This document shows, one piece after another, positions 16,935 to 25,796 of a stretch of DNA of 46,021 nucleotides. The notes below the pieces were generated by a model. The model was not told the origin of the DNA. It did no database searches and worked only from the letters and a program-made list of their open reading frames with translations. The stretch comes from Pseudomonadota bacterium (GTDB taxonomy: Bacteria; Pseudomonadota; Gammaproteobacteria; Steroidobacterales; Steroidobacteraceae). The DNA is taken from assembly GCA_023391335.1 (NCBI GenBank), contig JAEWBG010000043.1, positions 1-46,021 on the forward strand, written 5' to 3'. A program made the translations under genes and the position numbers. Within the stretch, counting starts at the first letter, position 1; each line of letters opens with the position of its first letter.

Positions 16935-17438
16935 TCAAAGATCTCGGCGCATGGCAATGCGGTGCTCCATCGGAAGACCAGCCGCAGCTTCCGCTTGGAG
17001 GATCACGCGCAAATGTTCGGACAGCTCCGGCCGCGAGACGGTCGTGAAGCCCAACCGCGAGTAGTACGGGCCATTCCACGCAATGTCCGCAAACGTCGTG
17101 AGCGTTAGCGAGGTGGCGTTTTGCATGCGCGCCCATGCGGCCACATGCTCAATCAACTGACTGCCCAGCCCACGACGCGAGAAGTTGGGATGGACGTGCA
17201 GTTCGCGGAGATGCACCGTCTCGCCATGCACTCGGGCCATGGCAAATCCAATCGGCACATCCTGATACGTGACAACCCAAACTCGGTCTTGGGCAAGATC
17301 GATGTTCTCCGAAGCGTTCGGGTGCTCACTCAGCGCGGCATACGACGTGTTCAAGAACAGCATGCATGCCGCCTGTTCGATGGCGGGCAGATGCGGCAGG
17401 TCGCGATCGGTCGCTTTTCGAATTCGGTACACAATCAT
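16935..17438 (-). CDS. GNAT-family N-acetyltransferase
   Basis: A 167-residue GNAT protein. Signature segments are VYRIRKATDRDLPHLPAIEQ at the start, LRELHVHPNFSRRGLGSQLI (acetyl-CoA loop R-R-G-L-G-S), and LTTFADIAWNGPYYSRLGF near the end. It is similar to acetyltransferases acting on amines or small antibiotics; substrate unknown. ATG 17438 gives the typical GNAT N-terminus. The frame extends to 17540, but the added residues do not look like the family. It stands alone between two intergenic regions. Confidence 0.9.
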   Translation of the reverse strand: MIVYRIRKATDRDLPHLPAIEQAACMLFLNTSYAALSEHPNASENIDLAQDRVWVVTYQDVPIGFAMARVHGETVHLRELHVHPNFSRRGLGSQLIEHVAAWARMQNATSLTLTTFADIAWNGPYYSRLGFTTVSRPELSEHLRVILQAEAAAGLPMEHRIAMRRDL

Positions 17439-17966
17439 CTCGATTGAAGCGGTTCTGCATGAGACCCGAACGCTTCCCGCTTTATTCTCGTGTTCACGTA
17501 TCGGCGCGACATTCCTCAGGCATTCGAAGCCGCGCAACACGGGCCCGGTCTAGCTGAGTGCCTGTCGGAGACCCTGGCGTTCAAGCGATTATGTAGCTGC
17601 CCGTGCACGCCTGCCGTGTAGCAATGACACGATACGGGCCGCCGACCTGATCCGCTTTTGCGCAAAAAATGTGAGCGGTCACATCCAAAGCGGATTTTGT
17701 CCGACAATTGATTTACACCAATGTATTCGGTCAGGACACTTTGGCCTTCGTTGTCATGGCGGAATTAGTGAGATTTTCCGCTTGTCCGTTCGTGCACGGG
17801 AGAGCTGGCCGGTTTTCCGCTCTTGACCTCTCAACGCGCTCGCACCATAAAACGCGCGCCGAGCGAATCGTACGAGACGCTTCGCGGCACGTGCACTGTC
17901 GCACTGGGGTCTCGGCGACCACTCGGAGGGTATGCAGGGGGGTCTTGCATTTCCGGGAGTGTTTAC
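17439..17966. other. Long intergenic region upstream of the xylanase gene
   Basis: No credible gene is seen. The region probably carries the xylanase promoter. It contains the nested inverted repeats listed at 17650-17695. Open frames here have no ribosome binding site and no recognisable content. Confidence 0.5.
17650..17695. promoter_or_regulatory. Nested inverted repeats, candidate regulatory site
   Basis: ATCCGCTTT (17650-17658) and AAAGCGGAT (17687-17695) form a perfect 9-bp inverted repeat. Inside it is TGTGA-GCGG-TCACA (17670-17683). The half-sites equal those of the CRP consensus, but the spacer is 4 bp instead of 6. It lies about 270 bp before the xylanase ATG. A role in catabolite or xylose control is inference only. 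Confidence 0.35.
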
Positions 17967-19031
17967 ATGAAAACGAGGTTCATATTTCGTCAACTGTTGA
18001 TTGGAGCTTGTTTATCGATAGCGGGCCTGTACTTCACTTCTGTCGCCAGCGCTCAACAATGTTTGACGTCAAGTCAGACTGGATCGAACAACGGCTACTA
18101 CTACTCGTTCTGGACCGATGGAGGTGGATACGCGCAGATGTGCTTGCAGAGCGGCGGACGCTACACGACGCAATGGAGCAACGTAGGCAATTGGGTCGGC
18201 GGTAAGGGCTGGCAGACCGGCGGGCGTAGAGTCATCAACTACTCCGGCAGCTTCAATCCTTCGGGCAACGGCTACTTGTCGGTGTACGGTTGGACGACCA
18301 ATCCGCTAGTCGAGTACTACATCGTCGACAACTGGGGTTCGTATCGTCCGCCCGGCGGTCAGGGATATATGGGCACCGTCTACAGCGACGGCGGTACGTA
18401 CGACGTGTATCGAGTCCAACGCGTGAATGCGCCTTGTATTACCGGCAACAACTGCACCTTTTATCAGTACTGGAGCGTACGGCAGCAAAAGCGAACGGGC
18501 GGCACGATCACCACCGGAAATCACTTCGATGCTTGGGCCAGTCTCGGGATGAACCTCGGCACGCATAACTATCAAATCGTCGCCACCGAGGGTTATCAAA
18601 GCAGCGGCAACTCCGACATCACCGTGAGCGAGGGCGGCAGCAGTTCTTCTTCGAGTTCGTCCAGCAGCAGTTCCTCTTCCAGCGGCGGCGGCGGAAGCAA
18701 GAACTTCGTGGTGCGAGCGCGCGGCACGGTTGGAGGCGAGAACATTCAGCTGCAGGTCAACAATCAGACGGTCGCAAGCTGGAATCTGACGACCAGCATG
18801 CAGAACTACAGCGCCTCCACGAGCCTCAGCGGCGGCATCACTGTCGTCTATACCAACGACGGCGGTAACCGCGACGTGCAAGTGGACTACATACAAGTGA
18901 ACGGCCAAACGCGGCAATCGGAGCAGCAGAGCTACAACACTGGCCTGTACGCAAATGGTCGTTGTGGCGGCGGCGGCTACAGTGAGTGGATGCACTGCAA
19001 CGGCGCGATCGGTTACGGCAATACTCCATGA
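17967..19031 (+). CDS. Secreted GH11 endo-1,4-beta-xylanase with C-terminal CBM60-like module
   Basis: A 354-residue extracellular enzyme that would cut the xylan backbone. Signal peptide is 1-29 (LYFTSVASA cleavage). The GH11 jelly-roll domain spans about 30-222. The nucleophile Glu116 lies in NPLVEYYIVDNWGSYRP and the acid/base Glu208 in IVATEGYQSSGNSDI, both in the standard family motifs. A linker of 15 consecutive serines and GGGG (225-243) leads to a carbohydrate-binding module (about 247-354: FVVRARGTVGGENIQLQVNN ... DVQVDYIQVNG ... CGGGGYSEWMHCNG). This resembles CBM60 modules of Cellvibrio-type xylanases. ATG 17967 was chosen for the signal peptide. A hairpin follows at 19065-19091. 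Confidence 0.95.
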   Translation: MKTRFIFRQLLIGACLSIAGLYFTSVASAQQCLTSSQTGSNNGYYYSFWTDGGGYAQMCLQSGGRYTTQWSNVGNWVGGKGWQTGGRRVINYSGSFNPSGNGYLSVYGWTTNPLVEYYIVDNWGSYRPPGGQGYMGTVYSDGGTYDVYRVQRVNAPCITGNNCTFYQYWSVRQQKRTGGTITTGNHFDAWASLGMNLGTHNYQIVATEGYQSSGNSDITVSEGGSSSSSSSSSSSSSSSGGGGSKNFVVRARGTVGGENIQLQVNNQTVASWNLTTSMQNYSASTSLSGGITVVYTNDGGNRDVQVDYIQVNGQTRQSEQQSYNTGLYANGRCGGGGYSEWMHCNGAIGYGNTP

Positions 19032-19064
19032 TGGATCGGCCACGACTCACATGATGTGACCTAC

Positions 19065-19091
19065 GAGAGGGCGCGAAGATCGCGCCCTCTC
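19065..19091 (+). terminator. Hairpin terminator after the xylanase gene
   Basis: A perfect 12-bp stem (GAGAGGGCGCGA paired with TCGCGCCCTCTC, loop AGA) lies 33 bp past the xylanase stop. It is followed by CTCTTG rather than a full T-run, so it may be a weak or partly Rho-dependent stop. Confidence 0.6.
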
Positions 19092-19147
19092 CTCTTGCCC
19101 GCTCCGGTCGAGCATTCATCTCGAGCCCAACGCATCTAGCACCGGCC

Positions 19148-20311
19148 ATGAACACCACTGTCAGTGCCGCCGAGCACGTCACGCCGACTCGCGTCCGGCT
19201 TTTCAATCGCCGTCTGATTTCCAACTACGTTTCGACGCTGCTCTTCATCGCATTGTCGTACTGGGTGATCACCGACGTCAGCGAGTTTCATCGTTCGATG
19301 TTGCAAGGCCAGTGGGTTCTTTCGAGCCTTGGGTTCAATGCGACCATCACGGTGCATGCTGTCTTCATCAGCCTGATCGCTCTTTATGCTGTCCTGCTGC
19401 TTCCGTACTACGCGGCCTACCCATGGATGCATTCGAAGGCTTACACGTTCTTGAAAGGCCTATGGTTCGCGTGGCTGCGTGGTCGACGACGGAATGGGCG
19501 CACCACTTCGGCATCATCTGCGACCGTAGCGCTGGCCGCACCCTTCTCGCGTACCAGCAAACAAGCCGGTCTCGCGCTGTTGCTGAAGTTCTTTTTCGCA
19601 CCGCTGATGATCAACTGGTGCCTCGTCCATGTCGCCAATCTCAGCAGCTCGCTGCTCCAATTTGCCCATGCGATGGGAACCGGGATGTCGGGTCGGGCTC
19701 TGTTTGATAGTTCGCTCTTCTGGGCGTGCTTTCAGTTGATTTTATTTGTCGACACCCTGCTCTTCACACTCGGTTACATGATCGAAGTGCCCGCACTCGG
19801 GAATCGTATTCGCAGCGTCGAGCCCACCTTCTTCGGATGGTTCATTTGCCTAGCGTGCTATCCGCCGTTCAATGACACGACCCAGCGACTGTTCGCGTGG
19901 GAAAGCAGCGATTTTCCTTTCTTCGAAAACACCTTCGTTCACCTGGCGGTCAACCTCGCGCTACTCGCATCGCTCGCGATTTTCTCCTGGGCATCCATTG
20001 CACTCGGGTTTAAAGCCAGTAACTTGACGAATCGCGGGATCGTTGCGCATGGACCTTATCGATTCGTTCGGCACCCAGCGTATGCCGCGAAGAATCTCGC
20101 GTGGTGGCTCGGCGCACTGCCGACAATATTGATGTTTTCTGCGGCGGGTGCATGGAATGCCCTCGCCTATGCGCTGTTATCGTTATGCGGCTGGACAGCG
20201 ATTTACGCGCTGCGCGCACTGACCGAAGAGCGCCATCTGCTCATGTTGCGCAATGGCTATGAACAATATGCCCGAGAAGTGAGATGGAGATTTGTGCCCG
20301 GATTGTGGTGA
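19148..20311 (+). CDS. Membrane methyltransferase of the isoprenylcysteine/PEMT family
   Basis: A 387-residue integral membrane protein with several hydrophobic helices (YVSTLLFIALSYWVIT, VHAVFISLIALYAVLLL, LFWACFQLILFVDTLLFTLG, VHLAVNLALLASLAIFSW). The C-terminal part has the PEMT/ICMT signature LTNRGIVAHGPYRFVRHPAY then ALTEERHLLM and GYEQYAREVRWRFVPGLW. These motifs bind S-adenosylmethionine in isoprenylcysteine methyltransferases and their bacterial relatives. The bacterial substrate is unknown, perhaps a lipid or quinone. The N-terminal ~200 residues are an extra membrane domain with no match recognised. It is followed at 3 bp by the convergent gene at 20315. Confidence 0.82.
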   Translation: MNTTVSAAEHVTPTRVRLFNRRLISNYVSTLLFIALSYWVITDVSEFHRSMLQGQWVLSSLGFNATITVHAVFISLIALYAVLLLPYYAAYPWMHSKAYTFLKGLWFAWLRGRRRNGRTTSASSATVALAAPFSRTSKQAGLALLLKFFFAPLMINWCLVHVANLSSSLLQFAHAMGTGMSGRALFDSSLFWACFQLILFVDTLLFTLGYMIEVPALGNRIRSVEPTFFGWFICLACYPPFNDTTQRLFAWESSDFPFFENTFVHLAVNLALLASLAIFSWASIALGFKASNLTNRGIVAHGPYRFVRHPAYAAKNLAWWLGALPTILMFSAAGAWNALAYALLSLCGWTAIYALRALTEERHLLMLRNGYEQYAREVRWRFVPGLW

Positions 20312-20314
20312 GAC

Positions 20315-20671
20315 CTATTTCTTGTGCTGCATTTCGTGCAGCTTCACCACCTGAGGCAGGATAGTCTCCACGTAGAAGTTCATCGTCGGCGAGTTCGGTT
20401 GTACCTCGCTCAATTTCGCGAAGTGCTGGATCAGCTTATCGGAATCGGATAAATACCGGTCCGGTTCAATCTCCACCGTCGGAAATGTCGCACGCTTCCC
20501 AAGTCCTTTGCTGAGTTTGTCCTTCACCTCATCGAGTTGCGGCGTATCGGATTTCACTCGAACGATATCAAGCCGATCTCGCAGGCCGGCCTCGGTGATG
20601 TACAGCAAGAACTTGAACGAGAAGGGACAACCTTCCAAAAGGTAAGCGCGTGGTCGAAACGTCTCGGACAT
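20315..20671 (-). CDS. Thioredoxin-fold (glutaredoxin/GST N-terminal-like) protein
   Basis: A 118-residue protein starting MSETFRPRAYLLEGCPFSFK. CPFS lies where glutaredoxins and GST N-domains carry their CxxC or CxxS site. The segment GKRATFPTVEIEPDRYLSDS matches the cis-proline region (TFPTVE) and the following Ser/Asp contact of this fold. It probably binds glutathione or reduces thiols in the cytoplasm, but a non-catalytic role is possible because the second Cys is Ser. ATG 20671 follows AAGGAGAAG. The longer frame to 20752 lacks family sequence. Confidence 0.75.
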   Translation of the reverse strand: MSETFRPRAYLLEGCPFSFKFLLYITEAGLRDRLDIVRVKSDTPQLDEVKDKLSKGLGKRATFPTVEIEPDRYLSDSDKLIQHFAKLSEVQPNSPTMNFYVETILPQVVKLHEMQHKK

Positions 20672-20761
20672 AGCTCTTCTCCTTCTTGCTGCCGTCGTAG
20701 GAAGCGCTTCCCCCGTCGGCCGGTTCCCTCTCTGCTGCCGCAATGGAGGCAAGAGTTTTTT

Positions 20762-20847
20762 GACAGGATGAATAGGATCAAAAGGATGTCAGAGCCAAGG
20801 CATCTGTGCCTGCACTCCCACATCCTGTTCATCTTATTAATCCTGTC
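20762..20847. repeat. GACAGGAT-family hairpin repeat
   Basis: The left arm GACAGGATGAATAGGATCAA (20762-) and right arm CATCCTGTTCATCTTATTAA...CCTGTC (20821-20847) are near reverse complements. The central GGCATCTGTGCCTGCACT matches the copy at 16726-16820. It is non-coding. The remainder of the gap up to 21156 shows no gene. Confidence 0.75.
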
Positions 20848-21156
20848 TAGGTTTTCATTTCGTTCTGTCCAGAGTGAGGAGCAAAGCAACAATCGGACAG
20901 ATCGCGCGCCTGCTCCACGAAATTGCGTGGTCATTCGCTGAACCACGTTGGTCGATCGACCGTCATCATCGGCGCACTTCTCACGTCACTTTCGGTTGGT
21001 TCGTCAACGATTCGTACAGATGAGCCCGCAGACGCGGAACATCGCGAGCACGCGACCGTTCCAATTCGCGGCACCCACCGCAGCACCCTCTTTCTTCGAT
21101 CGCCTCGGAATGCACTCATGCACCGAGGAGTCGGCATTCTTTTCCAGGAGGCATCC

Positions 21157-22044
21157 ATGTTCGTACACAACAAACGACTCCAGTACACGGTACGAGTTGG
21201 CGAGACCAATCCGGGTCTTGCCAACTTGATGCTGGAGCAATTCGGCGGGCCGCAAGGCGAACTCGCCGCAGCGATGCGCTACTTCACTCAAGCCCTCGCC
21301 GAAGACGATCCAGGCCGCAAGGACATGCTGCTGGATATCGCCACCGAAGAGCTCAGCCATTTGGAAGTGATTGGCAGTCTAGTCGGCATGCTCAACAAGG
21401 GCGCGAAGGGACGGATCTCCGAAGCGGCGGAAGAACAGGCCGAGCTGTACCGCAGCATCACGGGCGCCGGCAATGACAGCCATCTGACGCAAGTGCTGTA
21501 TGGCGGTGGCCCTGCTCTAACCAACTCTGGCGGCGTGCCGTGGACGGCTGCCTACATTGACACGATTGGCGAACCCACCGCCGACTTGCGATCGAACATC
21601 GCGGCCGAAGCACGCGCCAAGATCATCTATGAGCGATTGATTTCGCTGACAGATGACCCTGGTGTGCGTGAGGCACTTGGATTTTTGATGACGCGTGAAA
21701 TTGCACATCAGAAGTCCTTCGAGAAGGCGCTGTACTCGATCGAGAGCAACTTCCCACCCGGCAAGCTCCCTGGCGATCAGCGTTTCACCAACGTGTACTT
21801 CGACATGTCACAAGGCGAAGGCAATACACGCGGGCCGTGGAACGAGGGCGAGGAATGGCAGTTCGTAGAGGATCGCGATGACCAAGCCGCGGTCGACGGC
21901 GGCGATGGCATGTCTAGCGTGGAACTAGACGGCACTGAAGCCAGCATGCTGAAGCAGGCGATCCAACGCACTCGCTCGGATCGCAACTCGAACCCCAAGA
22001 CCGGGGCCGACTTGGGAAAAAATGGCGGCGCACGTCGTCAGTAA
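21157..22044 (+). CDS. Manganese catalase
   Basis: This 295-residue di-manganese catalase disproportionates hydrogen peroxide. The ligand set is readable and spaced as in the Lactobacillus enzyme: Glu35 (QGELAAAMRYFTQ), Glu65 and His68 (ATEELSHLE), Glu151 (AAEARAKIIYERL) and His184 (REIAHQKSF). ATG 21157 follows an AGGAGG at 21147. The longer frame upstream has no family sequence. The tail (DGTEASMLKQAIQR...) is typical of proteobacterial members. The Nramp transporter starts 20 bp after its stop, so Mn uptake and Mn-dependent peroxide removal are probably expressed together. Confidence 0.95.
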   Translation: MFVHNKRLQYTVRVGETNPGLANLMLEQFGGPQGELAAAMRYFTQALAEDDPGRKDMLLDIATEELSHLEVIGSLVGMLNKGAKGRISEAAEEQAELYRSITGAGNDSHLTQVLYGGGPALTNSGGVPWTAAYIDTIGEPTADLRSNIAAEARAKIIYERLISLTDDPGVREALGFLMTREIAHQKSFEKALYSIESNFPPGKLPGDQRFTNVYFDMSQGEGNTRGPWNEGEEWQFVEDRDDQAAVDGGDGMSSVELDGTEASMLKQAIQRTRSDRNSNPKTGADLGKNGGARRQ

Positions 22045-22063
22045 CTGTTGTTAGTGCACGCGC

Positions 22064-23440
22064 ATGGACGCGCAAGTACGCGACACTCGCATCGCCACCG
22101 AGCGACTCAGCACATCACGGAGTGCGGCTGAGGCCGCTCGGCCGGCGAATCAAGGCAACTCGCTTCCCGAAGCGTATCGCAGCATTTCCGTTGCTCGCGG
22201 GTCGTGGCCCAAACGCCTGCTGTCTTTTCTTGGGCCGGGCTATCTCGTCGCGATTGGCTACATCGATCCGGGCAATTGGGCCACCGACTTGGCCGGCGGC
22301 TCCTCGTTTGGCTATTCGCTGCTGTGGATCGTTCTACTCTCGAACCTCATGGCGATTGTGCTTCAGTCGCTCGCAGCGCGACTCGGTATCGTCGCTGGAT
22401 TGGACTTAGCTCAGGCGTGCCGGCAGCGCTATTCGAAAAACTCGGTCTTCGTGCAGTGGTTGCTGAGCGAACTGGCAATCTGCGCGACGGATCTCGCCGA
22501 GGTAATCGGCAGTGCCATCGCGCTCAATCTGCTGTTTCATCTTCCGCTGCAATGGGGAGTACCGCTGACGGCCTTCGATGCGCTGCTGGTACTTTGGCTA
22601 CAGCAACGCGGTTTTCGTTATTTCGAAGCGCTCATCGCCGCACTGTTGCTGACCGTCTGTGCATGTCTCGGCATCGATCTATTCTTGTCGCGTCCCGTTT
22701 GGAGCGATGTTGCATCAGGATTCCTCCCGACGAGCGCGGTACTCTCCAACCGCGACATGCTGTACGTTGCGATCGGAATCATCGGTGCGACGGTCATGCC
22801 GCACAACTTGTATCTTCATTCGGCGGCGGTGCAAACACGCAAGTATCGGCTCGATGATATAGGCCGAGGCGATGCGCTTCGGTATTCGAGTATCGATACG
22901 ATCCTGGCGCTGACGCTTGCGTTCTTGGTGAATGCCGGCATTCTGATTCTGGCAGCCACCTCGTTTCACACGCCCGACAATCCGCGAAGCGTTGGAATCG
23001 ATGAAGCCTATCGGCTCCTAGCCCCGGTACTCGGTACGAGTGTGGCAAGCGTGCTGTTTGGGATCGCGCTATTGGCTGCGGGACAAAGTTCAACGCTCAC
23101 CGCAACACTTTCAGGACAAGTCGTCATGGAGGGCTTCATCGAGCTTCGCATCGCTCCATGGCTGCGGCGATTGCTCACGAGGGCGATCGCAATCGTCCCG
23201 GCTCTGGCGGCCGTCTTTCTTGCCGGCACCGAAGGCATCGCGAAATTATTGGTGCTGAGTCAGGCAGTCTTGAGCTTCCAACTTCCCTTCGCGGTGATAC
23301 CGCTCATTCGGCTCACGCGAGATCGCAAGCTCATGGGTGCGCTCGTCTCGCCACCCTGGCTGACCTATACCGCCAGCCTTGCCGCAGCGCTGATTGTCGT
23401 GCTCAACGTTATGTTGTTGTGGAAGCTGTTTGTAGGTTAG
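22064..23440 (+). CDS. mntH: Nramp-family divalent metal transporter (MntH-like)
   Basis: A 458-residue inner-membrane proton-coupled importer of Mn2+ (and possibly Fe2+). The metal-binding DPGN motif is in IGYIDPGNWATD (helix 1, residues 68-71), and the second half-site is in GATVMPHNLYLHS (helix 6). About 11 hydrophobic helices are visible. The N-terminal ~48 residues form a polar extension longer than usual, so a start further in is possible, though ATG 22064 lies 19 bp after the Mn-catalase stop and suits an operon. No Mn riboswitch is seen in that short gap. Control would have to act upstream of the catalase. Confidence 0.93.
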   Translation: MDAQVRDTRIATERLSTSRSAAEAARPANQGNSLPEAYRSISVARGSWPKRLLSFLGPGYLVAIGYIDPGNWATDLAGGSSFGYSLLWIVLLSNLMAIVLQSLAARLGIVAGLDLAQACRQRYSKNSVFVQWLLSELAICATDLAEVIGSAIALNLLFHLPLQWGVPLTAFDALLVLWLQQRGFRYFEALIAALLLTVCACLGIDLFLSRPVWSDVASGFLPTSAVLSNRDMLYVAIGIIGATVMPHNLYLHSAAVQTRKYRLDDIGRGDALRYSSIDTILALTLAFLVNAGILILAATSFHTPDNPRSVGIDEAYRLLAPVLGTSVASVLFGIALLAAGQSSTLTATLSGQVVMEGFIELRIAPWLRRLLTRAIAIVPALAAVFLAGTEGIAKLLVLSQAVLSFQLPFAVIPLIRLTRDRKLMGALVSPPWLTYTASLAAALIVVLNVMLLWKLFVG

Positions 23441-23486
23441 CGGGGCTGCTGCGAGATTTCGGTCGACCTCTTCTGATCTGAGATCC

Positions 23487-23508
23487 CGAGCCCATCGAAA
23501 TGGGCTCG
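23487..23508. terminator. Hairpin between convergent genes
   Basis: A perfect 9-bp stem CGAGCCCAT / ATGGGCTCG with loop CGAA sits about 47 bp after mntH and 57 bp after the convergent small gene. It lacks a T-run. It could end transcription from either side. Confidence 0.4.
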
Positions 23509-23564
23509 ATCGATCCGAAGTCGGGGGCTCAGCATCGCAGGTGTTCAAATCAAGCTTGCGTGGA

Positions 23565-23735
23565 TCAGAAAGCGTTCTTACGGACCTTCTGGACCACTCC
23601 ATCTCGAGGCTTACCTTGATCCGGAAAGCCACCGGGCGGCTTCTTGTTTTGCAGCGCCTTACGCATTGTCTCGGACCAGCCTACCTGTCCGCCCGCACGC
23701 TTCTTCGTCGATTTCTTCTTTTTTGCTGTGGCCAT
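23565..23735 (-). CDS. Small lysine-rich basic protein
   Basis: A 56-residue protein MATAKKKKSTKKRAGGQVGW ... SETMRKALQNKKPPGGFPDQ. The lysine/alanine-rich start resembles small DNA- or RNA-binding proteins, but no family was recognised. ATG 23735 follows AAGGAG at an ideal distance, which supports translation and rules out the longer frame to 23774. It lies alone between mntH and the histidine kinase. Small, very basic proteins of this kind are found in many proteobacteria, without known function. Confidence 0.7.
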   Translation of the reverse strand: MATAKKKKSTKKRAGGQVGWSETMRKALQNKKPPGGFPDQGKPRDGVVQKVRKNAF

Positions 23736-23874
23736 ACGCATCTCCTTCGTGAAATTCCACTTGCAGTATCGCACTCACTCAGCTTCGTTGCAGCTCTGTA
23801 GATGCCGGAACTGCGATCCACTCCGCAAGCGCAAAGCAATGGGTGTGCGGACGGTAGATAGCCGGCGCGTTGCT

Positions 23875-25350
23875 CTATCGCACGCTATTCACATCCGCCG
23901 CATTCAGCTGCGGATCGGTCGCAGTGAGCGGTAGGTGCGGCAACGAGAAGCCGAAGGTCGATCCATTCCCCACGCTCGAGCGCGCCCATACCTGGCCGCC
24001 GTGCCGCGTCACGATTCGGTGCACGATTGCGAGACCCACACCTGTGCCCGCGTATTCCGCGCCATGCAAGCGCTTGAAGGCGACGAACATCTCTTCGCTA
24101 TATTTGTTGTCGAATCCCACGCCGTTGTCCGCGATTTCGAAAATCGTCATTTCCGGCTCTTCTCGCCCGGTGACAATGACGCGCGGCCGCGCGACACGCG
24201 ATGAATATTTCAATGCGTTGTCCATGAGGTTGAGCCAAACCTGGCGAATGAGCACCAAGTCTCCTTGTGCATGCGGCAGCGGCTCGATGATGACTTCCAC
24301 GTCGATGTCTGAATACGCCGCTCTCACCTGTTGAGCCGCATCGCTCACCAGAGCGTTCATGTTCAAGTCCTCGCGATGCAACTTCTCTCGTCCACAGCGG
24401 GCGAACTCCAACAGATCGTCGATCAATGTGGACATGCGCGATATGTTCTCGCGGATACGCGTGAAATAGTGCTGCGATTGCTGATCTTCTGCCGATCGCA
24501 CGTGTGCTTGGAGCAAGCTCGCGAATCCGTCGATGGCTCGCAAGGGGCCGCGCAAATCGTGAGAGACGGAATAGGAAAAGCCTTCGAGGTCTTTGTTGGC
24601 AGCCTGCAACTCGATCGTCCGCGCCCGCAGTTTGCGATTCAAAGCCGCGATCTGGCGCGTGGCGGTGCGTTGCTCTTCGATTTGCGACTGGAGTTCTTCG
24701 TTGATATGTGCCGTTCGGTCGCGCTCGCGGCGCAAGGCATCCACCAGCGACGTGTTCTCGAAGGCGAGTCGAATCTGACGTTCGAACGAAATCGTTTGCC
24801 TGCGCGCAATGATCAGCATGACGAGGATATAGAGAAGAAGCCCAAGACCAAGTACGACGCGATCCGATCCAATCAAGAATTGCTTGATCGCGAACGGCAA
24901 AATGAACGGAATCAACAACGCTGCGTAGGCATATGGGACGGGAGCCTGCGACCCCATGCCAGAGGCCGTTGCCCCAATGAAGAAGATGGCGACGATGACT
25001 TCCCGCAGAGGATCGCTGGGGAGTAGCACAGTGCCGCTTAGCGACCAAACGGAACCCGCAATCGCGGCGAGCGCGAACATTAGTGCGCGGAACCGCAGCA
25101 CTTGTTCATCCGAGTGTTCTCGCGAAAGGTAAGCTCGTGCGACTCGCCAGCGCGCCAATGTGACCAGCATCAACAGCGCATACCAGCCCCATGCTGCGCC
25201 GCTGCCATGTTCTTCCGAGGTCAGCCACGCCAGCATTGCACCGAGGAAAATGCTGCCGAACAGGGGTGATGTCATGTATTGCGACATCAACCTGATCTGC
25301 TCCGCCAGCACTCGCATGCGAAGCGCATCCGCTGTCGGCTCTTCCCTCAT
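23875..25350 (-). CDS. Membrane sensor histidine kinase
   Basis: A 491-residue kinase. Residues about 28-185 contain five or six hydrophobic helices (SPLFGSIFLGAMLAWL, VIVAIFFIGATASGMG, YAALLIPFILPFAIKQF, LGLGLLLYILVMLI) with no obvious periplasmic domain. A coiled coil of about 70 residues follows. The H-box is GFSYSVSHDLRGPLRAIDGF, the N-box NLMDNALKYSS, then DNGVGFD, FVAFKRLH and GTGVGLAIVHRI. The H- and F-box sequences match the phytochrome-type HisKA/HATPase module. No response regulator gene lies beside it, so it is an orphan kinase. The signal is unknown; it could sense membrane or redox state. Confidence 0.9.
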   Translation of the reverse strand: MREEPTADALRMRVLAEQIRLMSQYMTSPLFGSIFLGAMLAWLTSEEHGSGAAWGWYALLMLVTLARWRVARAYLSREHSDEQVLRFRALMFALAAIAGSVWSLSGTVLLPSDPLREVIVAIFFIGATASGMGSQAPVPYAYAALLIPFILPFAIKQFLIGSDRVVLGLGLLLYILVMLIIARRQTISFERQIRLAFENTSLVDALRRERDRTAHINEELQSQIEEQRTATRQIAALNRKLRARTIELQAANKDLEGFSYSVSHDLRGPLRAIDGFASLLQAHVRSAEDQQSQHYFTRIRENISRMSTLIDDLLEFARCGREKLHREDLNMNALVSDAAQQVRAAYSDIDVEVIIEPLPHAQGDLVLIRQVWLNLMDNALKYSSRVARPRVIVTGREEPEMTIFEIADNGVGFDNKYSEEMFVAFKRLHGAEYAGTGVGLAIVHRIVTRHGGQVWARSSVGNGSTFGFSLPHLPLTATDPQLNAADVNSVR

Positions 25351-25504
25351 ATTCGACGCACAGGCTCTCCCAGGGACCTATGCGTCCGATGATGCCAGCC
25401 GCGATCCGGTGGTATGTGAGTACTTGTCGCGATGTGTTGGTGCGCAACAGCAAGCCGCACCCTACCCACTGGAACCGGGGAGATGAGCGAACGGTTATCC
25501 GCTC

Positions 25505-25660
25505 ATGAACACGTCACCCTCGCTCAATCGCATCGCAATGGAAGATCCCAATCCGTTTAGGAATCCGGATCCGGACGATGCACCTGTGCCGGAAGGCGAC
25601 CCCACTCGCCAAGCTCCCATCGAAGAGCCGCCGAAGAAGCAGCCGCAGCAGCGAACCTAA
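25505..25660 (+). CDS. Small proline/aspartate-rich protein
   Basis: A 51-residue ORF beginning MNTSPSLNRIAMEDPNPFRN. The middle reads PDPDDAPVPEGDPTRQAPIE and the end EPPKKQPQQRT. Short acidic, proline-rich proteins with a DDPVPEGDP-like core recur in proteobacteria and are unannotated in function. The coding case rests on composition and an ATG, with no strong ribosome binding site. It has the same orientation as the ATP-grasp gene, 136 bp downstream. Confidence 0.5.
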   Translation: MNTSPSLNRIAMEDPNPFRNPDPDDAPVPEGDPTRQAPIEEPPKKQPQQRT

Positions 25661-25796
25661 GGAGCGAAACGCACCGACAGCGCTAGTAGCTACACACCAG
25701 AACTTCCGGCAACGCCGATTTCTTGGAACCCTCTCGCGGGCTGAGTACTTAATCGTTCCTTCGCGTCGGCCCTGCGCTTCATCTTGAGGACGAAAG

